A stretch of 36,452 nucleotides of DNA from JBJXHG01 sp046160865 (GTDB lineage: Bacteria > Planctomycetota > UBA1135 > GCA-002686595), in the NCBI GenBank assembly GCA_046160865.1, contig JBJXHG010000034.1, forward strand, positions 1 to 36,452, written 5' to 3'. The notes under the pieces are model-generated. The model did no database searches, had not been told where the DNA came from, and saw only the letters and a program-made list of their open reading frames with translations. This document shows, piece after piece, positions 1-8,500 of this stretch (position 1 is the stretch's first letter; each line of letters starts with the position of its first letter). Both the position numbers and the translations under genes were made by a program.

Positions 1-1016
1 GTGTAGAGCACGTGCTCCTTGGGGCGCGACGCACCCGGAAGCCGCGCGATCACGTTGCGCGAGGCGATCGACCGCACCGTATTGCGCGCGGTGAAGGAAG
101 CGGCCGCCTTCAGTGTCTTCGCGCGAAAGCCGCGCGTCGCGGCCGAGCGCGCCAGCGACTCGAAGTCCTCGCCGCAGGCCGCGAATAACTCGCCGGCCGC
201 TTGTCGAGACAGCCAACCTTCGAACGCGACGCGCGAGGCGGCGTGATCGTCGCTCTCGACATCGAAGTTCTCGCGCGTGAAGCTGCGCTCAACGACGCCC
301 CAGCCGTATCCCGCGCCCGCCGTGTCATGCACGATCAACGCGGCGGCGGCCCCCTTGCGCGACGCGATGTCGTACTTGTAGGTCCAGCGTCCGTAGTACG
401 TCATTGCACGGCCACCGAACATGCGCTCGTCGAGCTTCGAAGCATCGTTCGCGTCGGCGACGGGCGGATCGCCGACGAGGAACACGACCGTCTTTCCGCG
501 CACGTCGACGCCGGCGAAGTCGTCCCACGCGAACTCGGGTGCCTCCGCGCCATGGCCGACGAACACGATCTCGCTCGCGTCGATCGCGACTTCGCCCGTT
601 TGCCGGCGCGAAATCAGCGTCATGCGCGTCGGGTTGTCGAATGTCAGATCTTGACCACCGACCCGAAACACGTTCGTCGACGTCGTCGTGAGGCCGACGA
701 GGGGCACGGCTTGCACGAACGTGCCGTCGGGGTTGCCCGGCTCGAGGCCGATCGCACGGAGTTCGCGCTCCAAGTACGCGACGGTGAGATTCTCGCCCTT
801 CGAGCCCGGCGCGCGGCCTTCGTACTCGTCCGACGCGAGCACCTTGACGTGAGCCATCAACCGATCCGGCGAAATCGCCGCGGCCGCGATCGTCTCGGCG
901 GCGCCCTCGATCGCGATCGCCGACGCTTCGACGGCGCCTCGATCCGGATCCTTCACGACCAACACGCAGGCCGCGCCGGGCGCGAGGACTGCGCAGAACA
1001 ATGCAAATCGACGCAT
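1..1016 (-). CDS. M28-family (PA-domain) metallopeptidase, N-terminal part
   Basis: The open frame begins at an ATG at 1016 and runs off the left edge, giving about 338 residues without a stop. After a hydrophobic N-terminus (MRRFALFCAVLAPGAAC) comes the block HVKVLASDEYEGRAPGSKG followed by an amphipathic helix and GLEPG, the entry signature of secreted M28 zinc aminopeptidases. A PA-like insert follows (IVFVGHGAEAPEF, GKTVVFLVGDPP, KGAAAALIVHD). The visible end, RNVIARLPGASRPKEHVLYT, leads into the catalytic domain, whose metal ligands lie outside the window. Known for the family: exopeptidases that release N-terminal residues outside the cytoplasm. The gene is last in the visible minus-strand operon, 14 bases after eboC, and a weak GAAGG lies upstream of the ATG. 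Family assignment is strong; the substrate is unknown. Confidence 0.85.
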   Translation of the reverse strand, partial: MRRFALFCAVLAPGAACVLVVKDPDRGAVEASAIAIEGAAETIAAAAISPDRLMAHVKVLASDEYEGRAPGSKGENLTVAYLERELRAIGLEPGNPDGTFVQAVPLVGLTTTSTNVFRVGGQDLTFDNPTRMTLISRRQTGEVAIDASEIVFVGHGAEAPEFAWDDFAGVDVRGKTVVFLVGDPPVADANDASKLDERMFGGRAMTYYGRWTYKYDIASRKGAAAALIVHDTAGAGYGWGVVERSFTRENFDVESDDHAASRVAFEGWLSRQAAGELFAACGEDFESLARSAATRGFRAKTLKAAASFTARNTVRSIASRNVIARLPGASRPKEHVLY

Positions 1017-1030
1017 GAGGTTTCGTGCCT

Positions 1031-1927
1031 TCAGTTCGGAACCGGAGCGTCGATGCGTGGTGCTTGTCCGCGCAGAACGCTGTTGTCGTGGAAGAGCGCG
1101 CGTTGGTCGATCACCGGCGTGCGCATCAGCGCTTCGACGTCGATCTGACCGGATTGTCCGTACGCGTCGAGCGCGTTCGTCCACGTCGTCGCTTCGACGT
1201 GATCGGCGGGAATGCCGCGCTCGAGCATCAACTTCGCCGTCTTCGGCACGCCCAGAGGATCGCTGACGCCCCAGTCGGCCGAGCTGTCGACGAAGATGCG
1301 CGTCGGACCGTAGCGGCGCACGATCTCGACCATGCGCTCGGAGCCCATCTTCGTGTGCGGATAGATCGTGAACGCCGCCCACGCGCCGGCATCGAGGACG
1401 TCTTGCACCGTCTCCTCGTTGTTGTGGTCGATCACGAGCTTCTGCATCGGCTGCCCGACTTCTTTCGCGACGGCGAGCGAACGGCGGATGCCGTTCTTCT
1501 TGTCGCGGTGCGGCGAGTGCACCATCACGACCATGTCGTGCGCGCGCGCGAACTCGAGCTGACGCTGATACGCCTTCTCTTCGGCCGCCGTGATCTCGTC
1601 GTAGCCGATCTCGCCGATCGCGACGACGCCCTCCTTGAGCGCGAAGCGCGGTACGAGCTCGAGCACCTCTTTCGCGAGCGCCTCGTTGTTCGCTTCCTTC
1701 GAGTTGAGCCCGATCGCGCAGTAGTGCGCGATGCCGAACTGCGCGCAACGAAAGCGCTCCCAGCCGACCAGGCTCGAGAAGTAGTCGACGAACGTCCCGA
1801 TCTGCGTGCGCGGCTGTCCGAGCCAGAACGCGGGCTCGATCACCGCGCGCACGCCGGCCGCAGCCATCGCGGTCAAGTCGTCGGTCGTGCGGCTCGTGAC
1901 GTGGATGTGCGGATCGAAGAACTTCAT
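1031..1927 (-). CDS. eboC: EboC, TatD-like metal-dependent hydrolase
   Basis: A 298-residue amidohydrolase-fold protein. The likely metal ligands are visible: HxH at H7/H9 (FDPHIHV), E106 (GEIGYDE), H137 (VHSPH), H168 (VIDHNNE) and D214 (FVDSSADWG). The ATG at 1927 overlaps the eboA stop as ATGA, which fixes the start; upstream codons in the same frame belong to the antisense of eboA. The neighbour is an EboA homologue, which separates this protein from housekeeping TatD and points to the ebo gene set. Known: in cyanobacteria ebo genes are needed for export of the scytonemin monomer to the periplasm, and they are scattered through many phyla; the EboC reaction is not defined. The other ebo genes (eboB, D, E, F) are not in this window. 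Confidence 0.8.
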   Translation of the reverse strand: MKFFDPHIHVTSRTTDDLTAMAAAGVRAVIEPAFWLGQPRTQIGTFVDYFSSLVGWERFRCAQFGIAHYCAIGLNSKEANNEALAKEVLELVPRFALKEGVVAIGEIGYDEITAAEEKAYQRQLEFARAHDMVVMVHSPHRDKKNGIRRSLAVAKEVGQPMQKLVIDHNNEETVQDVLDAGAWAAFTIYPHTKMGSERMVEIVRRYGPTRIFVDSSADWGVSDPLGVPKTAKLMLERGIPADHVEATTWTNALDAYGQSGQIDVEALMRTPVIDQRALFHDNSVLRGQAPRIDAPVPN

Positions 1928-2829
1928 GACGGGCAGGCTGCGCTCTGTTCCATGTCGCGGAACGCGGATGACTGCACGCGACCCTTGAGCGCGGAGCGCA
2001 TCGATTCCTTCACGACGGGATCGTTCTCCCGTGCGAGATGCTGGGTCAGCCTTTCGAGCTCGCCCGCGCGCGCTAGACCGAACGCGGCGGCACGGCGTCC
2101 GCGCGCATCCGTGCCCGCGAGCTCGTGCTCGAGCGACGCGATCGCGCGGGCACCACCGGAACGACCGAGACACAACCACAGCTCGTGCGGCACCGGTCGG
2201 CCGGCGCTACGGCGCTCCTCGACGAGATCGAGCGCCATGCGCGCGAGCTCCGCATCGACGCGCAAGTCGAGTCCAAAGACGCGCCACATCGGCGCCTCGA
2301 TGAACACGCACTTGATCACGAGCTGGCGCCACGCGATCTCGTCGAAATGCTTGAACGGGAACGGCGTGTCGCACGCGGCGGCCTCGAACACGGCGCGCAT
2401 GCTCGTGCGGCAGCCTTCGCCCGCGCGCCATGTGAAGCGCTCGGGCGCGGGCAAGAGCGCGAGCGATCGGTACAGCGCGCACAACTCGCCGACGTCCGCG
2501 TAGCGAAACGCTTCCTCGACGCCGCGCGCGCCGCTCGGCTCGGAGAGATCCGGCCGCGACAAGAGCAACACGACGCGGGCCGCTTCGAGCGCGTTCCAGC
2601 GCGCGGGATTCCAGCCTTCGCACAGCTCGAACGCGCTCGCGAGCTCGGCCGCGTCGAAGCCGAGCTCGTCGCGCGGCACGTGGCGGCTCGCGAGCGAGAT
2701 CAAGCCGGCGAAGCGCACGTCGTCCACGCCGCCCGCGACTTCGCGGGACGCTTGCTCGAGCCATGCGCACGCGGCGTTCGGCACGCGCGCTTCGAGCTTC
2801 GACACGAGGAACTCGCGCACGGCACTCAT
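1924..2829 (-). CDS. eboA: EboA domain protein
   Basis: A 301-residue soluble, mostly helical protein without signal peptide. It matches the EboA family as remembered: WNPARWNALEAARVVLLL near residue 73, a central ADVGELCALYRSLALLP near 111, an HFDEIAWRQLVIKC stretch near 161, and RPVPHELW near 211. The last third (about 225-300) looks like short HEAT-type helical pairs. Overlaps of four bases (ATGA) join it to the toroid gene upstream and to eboC downstream, so the three are probably translated together. EboA has no known enzymatic activity; the operon it names is linked to moving or processing a small metabolite across the inner membrane. The family call rests on recalled motifs, not on a profile search. 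Confidence 0.78.
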   Translation of the reverse strand: MSAVREFLVSKLEARVPNAACAWLEQASREVAGGVDDVRFAGLISLASRHVPRDELGFDAAELASAFELCEGWNPARWNALEAARVVLLLSRPDLSEPSGARGVEEAFRYADVGELCALYRSLALLPAPERFTWRAGEGCRTSMRAVFEAAACDTPFPFKHFDEIAWRQLVIKCVFIEAPMWRVFGLDLRVDAELARMALDLVEERRSAGRPVPHELWLCLGRSGGARAIASLEHELAGTDARGRRAAAFGLARAGELERLTQHLARENDPVVKESMRSALKGRVQSSAFRDMEQSAACPS

Positions 2830-4106
2830 CGCGGCTCTGCCTTCACTTCACGCGCTGGCTTCGCCGGCGCGGCAGGAGCGCGTTCGAAGCGCTCGGGGTG
2901 AAGTCCCGCTTCCAACGCGAGGACCGAGAAGCTCGTGCTCGCCGTCCAGCAGTAGAACGAGCCCGGGAAGTCGACACTGCTGCCGTCCTTCCACTGCGCC
3001 TTGACGAGATGCGGGCGCAGCTTTGCGTGCCACGCCTCCCGCTCGGCGGGCGGCAAGCAGTTGATCGCTTCGGCGGCGAAGTAGTGACCGAAGAAGTAGA
3101 AGTAGCCCGCGTTCGCGTAGTACGCCTCGTGCGGGATCGGACGCAGCCGCGCCACGTCGAGGAACTTGTGGTGCTCGAAGAACTGCGACAGTCCCCAACG
3201 AATCTTGTCGTCGGTCACCGTCTTCACGCCGGCTTCGCGCAGCGCCCAGTTGCACACTTGGATGCGACCGAGCGAGCCTTTGACGTCGTTGATGTGCTCG
3301 CCGCCGTCGACGCGCGGTATCGGATTGAGGTCGTACTCGTACGCGCCGTTCGGCAACGCGCAACGGCGCACGTACTCGATCGCCTTGTCGACGACTTGCG
3401 CCTCGATCGGCCAGCCGAGCGCGCGCGCTTCGACGAGCGCCGGGATCACCATTGCGGTCGAGAACGACGTCGACCACGTCGGCCGCCGCGAGATGACCGG
3501 ACCTTCGTAGTAGCCCCAGCCACCGAGCGGCTCTTGGTTGTCGACGAGGTGCTGCGCGTACTCCTTGCCGGCCGCGTCGATCTTCGACTTCCAAGGCTCG
3601 CCCTGGAAACGCGCGTCGCCCGTCGCATCGACGAGCAGCGTGAACACGCACAGCGCCGCCCAGTTGTTGTCGATGTCCCAGTGATTGCCGCGGCGCGGGC
3701 GCGGGTGGTCGAGGATGTACGCGAACGCGCGCTCCAGCGCGGCCCGGCGCTCGGGCGTCTCGTCCACCTTCATCAAGGCGCGGCACGACAGCGCGCCGCC
3801 GGCGAGCTTCCACGCATAGAAGCTCGCGTTCGAGTAATGGATCTCGAACAGCGACTCGACCGTGCTCGTCCCCCACGAGCCGTCGGGGTTCTGCTTCGTG
3901 AGCAAGAATCCGATCGCACGTTCCACGGACGTGCGCGCTTCGTCGGCGAATCCAGTCGTCGGCCCCCCAGTCGTCGGCGCAGCCGACGACTGACCATCGG
4001 TGGGCGCCGCAGTGGCTTGTGCGCCGCTCGCTCGTCCGATGGAGGCACCAACGACCAACGCGCTCGCGCAGCAGATCGCGCCGAAACTCGCCCCGAGCGC
4101 GCTCAC
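2826..4106 (-). CDS. Secreted alpha/alpha-toroid (prenyltransferase/squalene-oxidase repeat) protein
   Basis: A 426-residue protein with a signal peptide (about 1-29, ending GRASGAQA) and a Pro/Ala/Thr linker to about 55. The body is built of repeated helix pairs with the QNPDGSWG turn (72-79) typical of the terpenoid-cyclase/prenyltransferase alpha/alpha toroid. The catalytic DxDD of squalene-hopene cyclases is not seen, so this is probably not a cyclase. It is a close paralogue of the product at 4962-6125: both contain HKFLDVARLRPIPHEAYYAN and NQEPLGGWGYYEGPV. ATGA overlaps connect it to the lipoprotein gene before it and to eboA after it. Location is extracytoplasmic by its signal peptide; the role is unknown. 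Similar secreted toroid proteins are common in Planctomycetota. Confidence 0.85.
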   Translation of the reverse strand: MSALGASFGAICCASALVVGASIGRASGAQATAAPTDGQSSAAPTTGGPTTGFADEARTSVERAIGFLLTKQNPDGSWGTSTVESLFEIHYSNASFYAWKLAGGALSCRALMKVDETPERRAALERAFAYILDHPRPRRGNHWDIDNNWAALCVFTLLVDATGDARFQGEPWKSKIDAAGKEYAQHLVDNQEPLGGWGYYEGPVISRRPTWSTSFSTAMVIPALVEARALGWPIEAQVVDKAIEYVRRCALPNGAYEYDLNPIPRVDGGEHINDVKGSLGRIQVCNWALREAGVKTVTDDKIRWGLSQFFEHHKFLDVARLRPIPHEAYYANAGYFYFFGHYFAAEAINCLPPAEREAWHAKLRPHLVKAQWKDGSSVDFPGSFYCWTASTSFSVLALEAGLHPERFERAPAAPAKPAREVKAEPR

Positions 4107-4840
4107 GCCTTCGGCTTCTCCTTGCCGTCCTTCGCTTCCGCGAGCTCGCGCTCTGCGTCTTCCACTTCGTGCTGCGCCTTCAACAAGGCGAGCTCTTTCT
4201 CGCTCGCTTGTTTGGCCTGCTTGGCCTTCGCCTCGCGCAATCCGATCTCGGCTTCGGCGACCTTTTGCTCGAGCTCACGCAGCTTCTTCGGGTGCTGGTG
4301 GTCGCGCATCTCCTTGTCCTCGCGCAGCGCGAGCTCGAGGCGGCGCGCCGCCAACTCCAGCTGCGCCTTGCCGCGCGAGATCACGAGCTCTTTCGTCAGC
4401 GCCGCGAGCTCTTCCTGCTTGTACATCGCGAGCAGCTCGTCGAGCTCTTGACGGTTCTCCTCGTGGCGCTGCTTCGATTGATCGATCTCGAGCTGCGACT
4501 GCGCCTCCTCGAACGCTTTCGCGAAGCTCTGGAAGCGATCGCGATCCAGCGTCGCGTCGCGCAGCTCGCGCTCGGCGTCCGCGACGGCGTCCTTCGACTC
4601 GCGGTCCGCGGCCTCGGCTTCCAGGCGCGCGATCTTCAATTCCAAGCGCGCGTACGTCAGCGCGCGCTCGCGTTTGCGCTGCTTCTCTTCCGCACCGCCT
4701 TTCTCGCCGTCGTCACCTCCGGGCGATTCGGCGGCCGGCTTCGCGTCGGGCTGCGACGCCTTGCCCGTGCTGGAGCAAGCGGCGAGCGGAAGCAGTGCGG
4801 GGAGGACGAAGAGCAGGGAACGCCAGTTCAGTTGGTGCAT
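4103..4840 (-). CDS. Coiled-coil lipoprotein
   Basis: A 245-residue protein starting at the ATG at 4840. The N-terminus MHQLNWRSLLFVLPALLPLA leads to a lipobox L19-A20-A21-C22, so a lipid-anchored protein is expected; the open frame extends 39 codons further upstream, but those would spoil the signal peptide. After a disordered linker rich in Gly, Asp, Glu and Lys (about 25-60), residues 60-240 are a nearly continuous charged coiled coil with heptad Leu/Ala and many Glu, Lys and Arg (KIARLEAEAADRESK, LAEAEIGLREAK-like segments). The length and charge recall the hairpin of periplasmic adaptor proteins, but no flanking lipoyl or barrel domains are present. It lies between the two toroid paralogues and overlaps the downstream one by ATGA. 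Function unknown. Confidence 0.8.
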   Translation of the reverse strand: MHQLNWRSLLFVLPALLPLAACSSTGKASQPDAKPAAESPGGDDGEKGGAEEKQRKRERALTYARLELKIARLEAEAADRESKDAVADAERELRDATLDRDRFQSFAKAFEEAQSQLEIDQSKQRHEENRQELDELLAMYKQEELAALTKELVISRGKAQLELAARRLELALREDKEMRDHQHPKKLRELEQKVAEAEIGLREAKAKQAKQASEKELALLKAQHEVEDAERELAEAKDGKEKPKA

Positions 4841-4961
4841 AGAAGGATGGATGGGGCCATTGCGGAACGACGACATGATGGAGGTTGCGGCGCCGCAGCG
4901 CAAAAGAGCGGTGACGATTCGGTGACTTCGAGCCTCGACCAGCTCGTGCCGACGCATTCGG

Positions 4962-6125
4962 TCAGTCCTCGGACAACCCGGCCGAGAGCGCGAGCACGGC
5001 GAAGCTCGTGCCCGAGAGCTTCATGAAGCTCGTGTTCAGGAAGTCGAGGAACGAGCCCTCGTCCCACTGCGTCTTCATGAGCTCCGTCCGCAGCTGTGCG
5101 TGCAGCGCGGCGCGCTTCTCGCGCGGCAGCTCGTTGATCGCGAACGCCGCGTAGCAGTGACCGAACATGTAGAAGTACGCCGCATTGGCGTAGTACGCCT
5201 CGTGCGGGATCGGTCGCAGCCGCGCGACGTCGAGGAACTTGTGGTGCGTGAAGAACGCCTCGAGCCCGGCCTCGATCTTCTCGTCGGTGACGCGGCCGTC
5301 GCCGGCGCGCCGGCGCGCCCAGTTGCACACTTGGATCCGGCCGAGGCTGCCCTTCACGTTGTCGATGCTCTCGCCCGGACGACGCGGCACGGGCTGCAAG
5401 TCGTACTGGTACGCGCCGGTCGGCAGCGCGCAGCGCTCGAGGTACTTCTGCGCCTGCTCGATCACCTTGGGATCGATGCGCCAGCCCATCGCCTTCGCTT
5501 CGCACAGCGCAGGCACGACGCACGCCGTCGCGAAACTGGTCGACCACGTCGGGCGACGCGACACGACCGGGCCCTCGTAGTAGCCCCAGCCGCCGAGCGG
5601 CTCCTGATTGTGCTCGAGCAGCGCGTAGAGCTCGGCGCCACGCGCTTCGATGCGCGGCTTCCACTCCGCGCCCGCGAAGCGCTTGTCCTTCGCCGCCGCG
5701 ACCATCGCTTGGAACCCGTACAGCGCGGACCAGGTGCAGTCGACGTCCCACGCGTTACCGCGCTTGGGGATGCGCGCCTCGATCAGCCACTTCAAGCCGC
5801 GCTCGAGTGCGGCACGGCGCTCGGGCGTCTCCTCGATCTCGAGCAGCGCCATGCACACGAGCGCGTGCGCACCGATCTTGAACGCGTAGTGCGTCTCCGG
5901 TGAAGCCCACAGCATCTGCACGGAGTCGGCGCTGCCTTCGCCCCACGAGCCGTCGGGCTTCTGCTGCGAGAGCAACCAACGCACGGCGCGCTGGACGGCG
6001 GAGCGCGCATCGTCGGCCGAATACACGTGCGCGCGCGGCCCCGCCGCTTGCGGCGAAACAGCGGTCGCGCTCGGTGCGGCGCCGGCGGACTGGAACAACA
6101 CCCAGGCGATCGTGGAGAGCAGCAT
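4962..6125 (-). CDS. Secreted alpha/alpha-toroid protein, paralogue of the 2826-4106 product
   Basis: A 387-residue protein with a short signal peptide (MLLSTIAWVLFQSAGAAPSA) and the repeat turn QKPDGSWG at 55-62. Alignable with the 2826-4106 product almost from end to end: PERRAALER, KRGNAWDVD, EGPVVSRRPTWSTSF, GSLGRIQVCNWA, KFLDVARLRPIPHEAYYAN and a GTSFAVLALSAGL end. Such conservation of loops between two copies in one operon suggests that both keep the same surface, for instance as two halves of a complex. It appears to be the first gene of the minus-strand operon; about 120 bases separate it from the coiled-coil lipoprotein gene. No cyclase or transferase active-site motif is apparent, so an enzymatic role is not claimed. 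Confidence 0.85.
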   Translation of the reverse strand: MLLSTIAWVLFQSAGAAPSATAVSPQAAGPRAHVYSADDARSAVQRAVRWLLSQQKPDGSWGEGSADSVQMLWASPETHYAFKIGAHALVCMALLEIEETPERRAALERGLKWLIEARIPKRGNAWDVDCTWSALYGFQAMVAAAKDKRFAGAEWKPRIEARGAELYALLEHNQEPLGGWGYYEGPVVSRRPTWSTSFATACVVPALCEAKAMGWRIDPKVIEQAQKYLERCALPTGAYQYDLQPVPRRPGESIDNVKGSLGRIQVCNWARRRAGDGRVTDEKIEAGLEAFFTHHKFLDVARLRPIPHEAYYANAAYFYMFGHCYAAFAINELPREKRAALHAQLRTELMKTQWDEGSFLDFLNTSFMKLSGTSFAVLALSAGLSED

Positions 6126-6320
6126 GGCGGTTGCTCATCCTCTGCCTTGCGCGCGACGTGCGAAAGTGCGCGGCGTGCAAAAACTCGTGTGGCGCACCGC
6201 TTTGGTTGTATGGGCGAAGCGAACCGTGCAGTACGTCGCGAGCGCGTTCGACATCACGGCGGTGGCCTGGGATACTCGCCACCTTCCGGCCGCATGCGCG
6301 CGGCCGCGGAGCTTCCATTT

Positions 6321-7952
6321 ATGACTCACGGTGTCTTCCGCGTTCCCCCGCCGATCAACGAGCCCGTCAAGAGCTACGCACCCGGCTCGCCGGAGAAGGC
6401 TTCCTTGAAGCAGCGGCTGCGTGAGCTCGCGTCCGAGAGGACCGAGGTTCCGCTCGTGATCGGCGGCAAGGAAGTGCGCACGGGCGACATGCAGACGGTC
6501 CGCCAGCCGCACAACCACAAGGCCGAGCTCGGCTCGTTCCATCAGGCGGGCGCCGCCGAAGTGCGCCTTGCGATCGATGCCGCCGAGCGCGCGAAGCCGG
6601 CTTGGGCCGCGCTGCCGTGGGAAGAGCGCGCGGCCGTGTTCCTGCGCGCGGCCGAGATGCTCGCGACGACGCACCGCGACACGATCAACGGCTCGACGAT
6701 GCTCGGCCAATCGAAGACCGTGCACCAAGCAGAGATCGATTCCGCCTGCGAGCTCGTCGACTTCTTCCGCTTCAACGCGCAGTTCGCGCAGCGCATCTAC
6801 GAGGAGCAGCCGCAGTCCGCCCCCGGCGCGTGGAATCGCCTCGAGCATCGCCCGCTCGACGGCTTCGTGTTCGCGGTCACGCCGTTCAACTTCACGTCGA
6901 TCGCCGGCAACCTCCCCACCGCGCCAGCGCTGCTCGGCAACACGGTCGTGTGGAAGCCGGCGTCGACGTCGGTGCTCTCGAACTACTTCATCATGAAGCT
7001 GCTCGAGGACGCGGGCCTGCCCCCCGGCGTCATCAACTTCGTGCCGGGCTCCGGCGCGACCGTCGGCGATCCCGTCGTCGCGGACAAGCGCCTCGGCGGG
7101 GTGCACTTCACCGGCTCGAACGGTGTCTTCAACGGCATCTGGGCCGCGGTCGGCAAGAACCTCGCGAGCTACGGCCACTATCCACGGCTCGTCGGCGAGA
7201 CTGGCGGCAAGGACTTCATCTTCGCGCACGTGTCCGCGGATCTCGAAGCCTTGTGCGTCGCGCTCGCGCGCGGCGCGTTCGAGTACCAAGGCCAGAAGTG
7301 CTCCGCCGCGAGCCGCGCGTACATCCCGAAGAGCATGTGGCTACCGGTGAAGGAGCGTCTCGGCGCGATCCTCGCGCAGATGCGCATGGGCGACGTCACG
7401 GACTTCCGCAACTTCGTCGGCGCCGTCATCGACGCGCGCTCGTTCGCGAAGCTGAAAGGTGCGATCGACGCCGCCAAGCAGTCGAACGACGCGTCGATCG
7501 TGTTCGGCGGCGAGTGCGACGACCGCGTCGGGTACTTCATCCAGCCGACGGTGATCGAAGCGAAGCACCCGCGCTACGACACGATGTGCACGGAGCTCTT
7601 CGGTCCGGTGCTCACGATCCACGTGTACGACGACAAGCGCTACGCCGAGACGCTCGAGCTCTGCAACACGACATCGGAGTACGCGCTCACCGGCGCCATC
7701 TTCGCGAACGACCGGCACGCAGTGCGCCTCGCGACGGACGCGCTGCGCTTCGCGGCGGGCAACTTCTACGTGAACGACAAGCCGACCGGCGCCGTCGTCG
7801 GACAGCAGCCGTTCGGCGGCTCGCGCGCGTCGGGCACGAACGACAAAGCGGGCTCGATCCTCAATCTATTGCGCTGGGTTTCGCCGCGCACGATCAAGGA
7901 GACGCTCGTTCCGCCGAGAGATTGGCGGTATCCGTTTCTCGCGGAGGAGTGA
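6321..7952 (+). CDS. pruA: 1-pyrroline-5-carboxylate dehydrogenase (L-glutamate gamma-semialdehyde dehydrogenase)
   Basis: A 543-residue aldehyde dehydrogenase of the length and layout of the stand-alone P5C dehydrogenases (ALDH4 type). Visible landmarks are TPFNFTSIAGN (187-197, with the oxyanion Asn190), WKPAS (211-215), HFTGS (262-266), the general base in GETGGKDF (E293) and the nucleophile in GQKCSA (C327). It oxidises glutamate semialdehyde to glutamate with NAD+, the second step of proline breakdown, in the cytoplasm. The start chosen is the ATG at 6321, with GGAG at 6308-6311; the open frame extends to 6027 but that part has no family similarity. No proline dehydrogenase (putA-type) gene is adjacent. 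The 3' end is overlapped on the other strand by the first GspG-like gene. Confidence 0.93.
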   Translation: MTHGVFRVPPPINEPVKSYAPGSPEKASLKQRLRELASERTEVPLVIGGKEVRTGDMQTVRQPHNHKAELGSFHQAGAAEVRLAIDAAERAKPAWAALPWEERAAVFLRAAEMLATTHRDTINGSTMLGQSKTVHQAEIDSACELVDFFRFNAQFAQRIYEEQPQSAPGAWNRLEHRPLDGFVFAVTPFNFTSIAGNLPTAPALLGNTVVWKPASTSVLSNYFIMKLLEDAGLPPGVINFVPGSGATVGDPVVADKRLGGVHFTGSNGVFNGIWAAVGKNLASYGHYPRLVGETGGKDFIFAHVSADLEALCVALARGAFEYQGQKCSAASRAYIPKSMWLPVKERLGAILAQMRMGDVTDFRNFVGAVIDARSFAKLKGAIDAAKQSNDASIVFGGECDDRVGYFIQPTVIEAKHPRYDTMCTELFGPVLTIHVYDDKRYAETLELCNTTSEYALTGAIFANDRHAVRLATDALRFAAGNFYVNDKPTGAVVGQQPFGGSRASGTNDKAGSILNLLRWVSPRTIKETLVPPRDWRYPFLAEE

Positions 7953-8482
7953 CGCGTAGCGCTGCCGTTGTCGACGTCCGCGTCGTCCCCTTCGCCACCC
8001 GGCAATCCGTCGCGCCCAAGCGTGTAGATACGCGGGATGGGCCGTCCCGGACGCGGCGGCTCGTAGAGGTACTCACGTCCCCACGGATCGAGCGGCACGT
8101 TCGCCGCGTCCAGGTAGGACTCGCCGTTCACGTCCGGTACCACGAGGACGCGGAGATCGTCCGGCCACTTGCCGCCGTTGTTGATGGCGAACTCCTTTGC
8201 GGCGGACTCGATCGAAGAGATGTCCACCCTGGTTTTCGTCGCTGCGGGCTGAAAGTACTTCTGGATCACGTTCGGGACGATGAGCGTCATGAACACGCCG
8301 AAGGCGAGCAGCCACGCGCCGATCCAGATCGGTGAAGTGACAGCGAGCGCGAGCATCGTCCGTCGCACACGCGCTCGCTGTCGCGCCGATTCCGAATCGT
8401 CGCTCGATCGTCGCGTCGAGGCTTCGAGTGCGCGGCTTTGAACCAGCGTGTCGCCGTCGGATCTCGAATTGGGGTCGTTCAT
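7766..8482 (-). CDS. GspG-like pseudopilin-domain protein with run-on C-terminus
   Basis: A 238-residue protein. A basic N-terminus (1-42) precedes one membrane segment (about 43-70, ending LIVPNVIQKY), then the GspG core: DISSIESAAKEFAINNGGKWP, DPWGREYLYEPP, RIYTLGRDGLPGGEGDDADVDN. GspG proteins normally end at the last motif (about residue 172 here). This one reads on for about 66 residues because no stop occurs in this frame until 7766, so it overlaps the 3' end of pruA by 187 bases, tail to tail. The usual prepilin-peptidase site (G before FTLIE) is absent, so processing as a true pseudopilin is doubtful. It lies 18 bases after its paralogue at 8501-8968 and probably shares its transcript. 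The role is unknown; it may be a membrane-anchored derivative of the pilin fold. Confidence 0.75.
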   Translation of the reverse strand: MNDPNSRSDGDTLVQSRALEASTRRSSDDSESARQRARVRRTMLALAVTSPIWIGAWLLAFGVFMTLIVPNVIQKYFQPAATKTRVDISSIESAAKEFAINNGGKWPDDLRVLVVPDVNGESYLDAANVPLDPWGREYLYEPPRPGRPIPRIYTLGRDGLPGGEGDDADVDNGSATRHSSARNGYRQSLGGTSVSLIVRGETQRNRLRIEPALSFVPDAREPPNGCCPTTAPVGLSFT

Positions 8483-8500
8483 CGCGTGGCGTGGAAGTTG

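Noticed and set aside
1031..1927. Housekeeping TatD DNase
   Set aside because: The protein has TatD-like ligands, but its sequence and its coupling to an EboA gene fit EboC better.
2826..6125. Calling the toroid proteins squalene-hopene cyclases or prenyltransferases
   Set aside because: Only the helical repeat is shared. The DxDD active-site motif is not visible and both have signal peptides.
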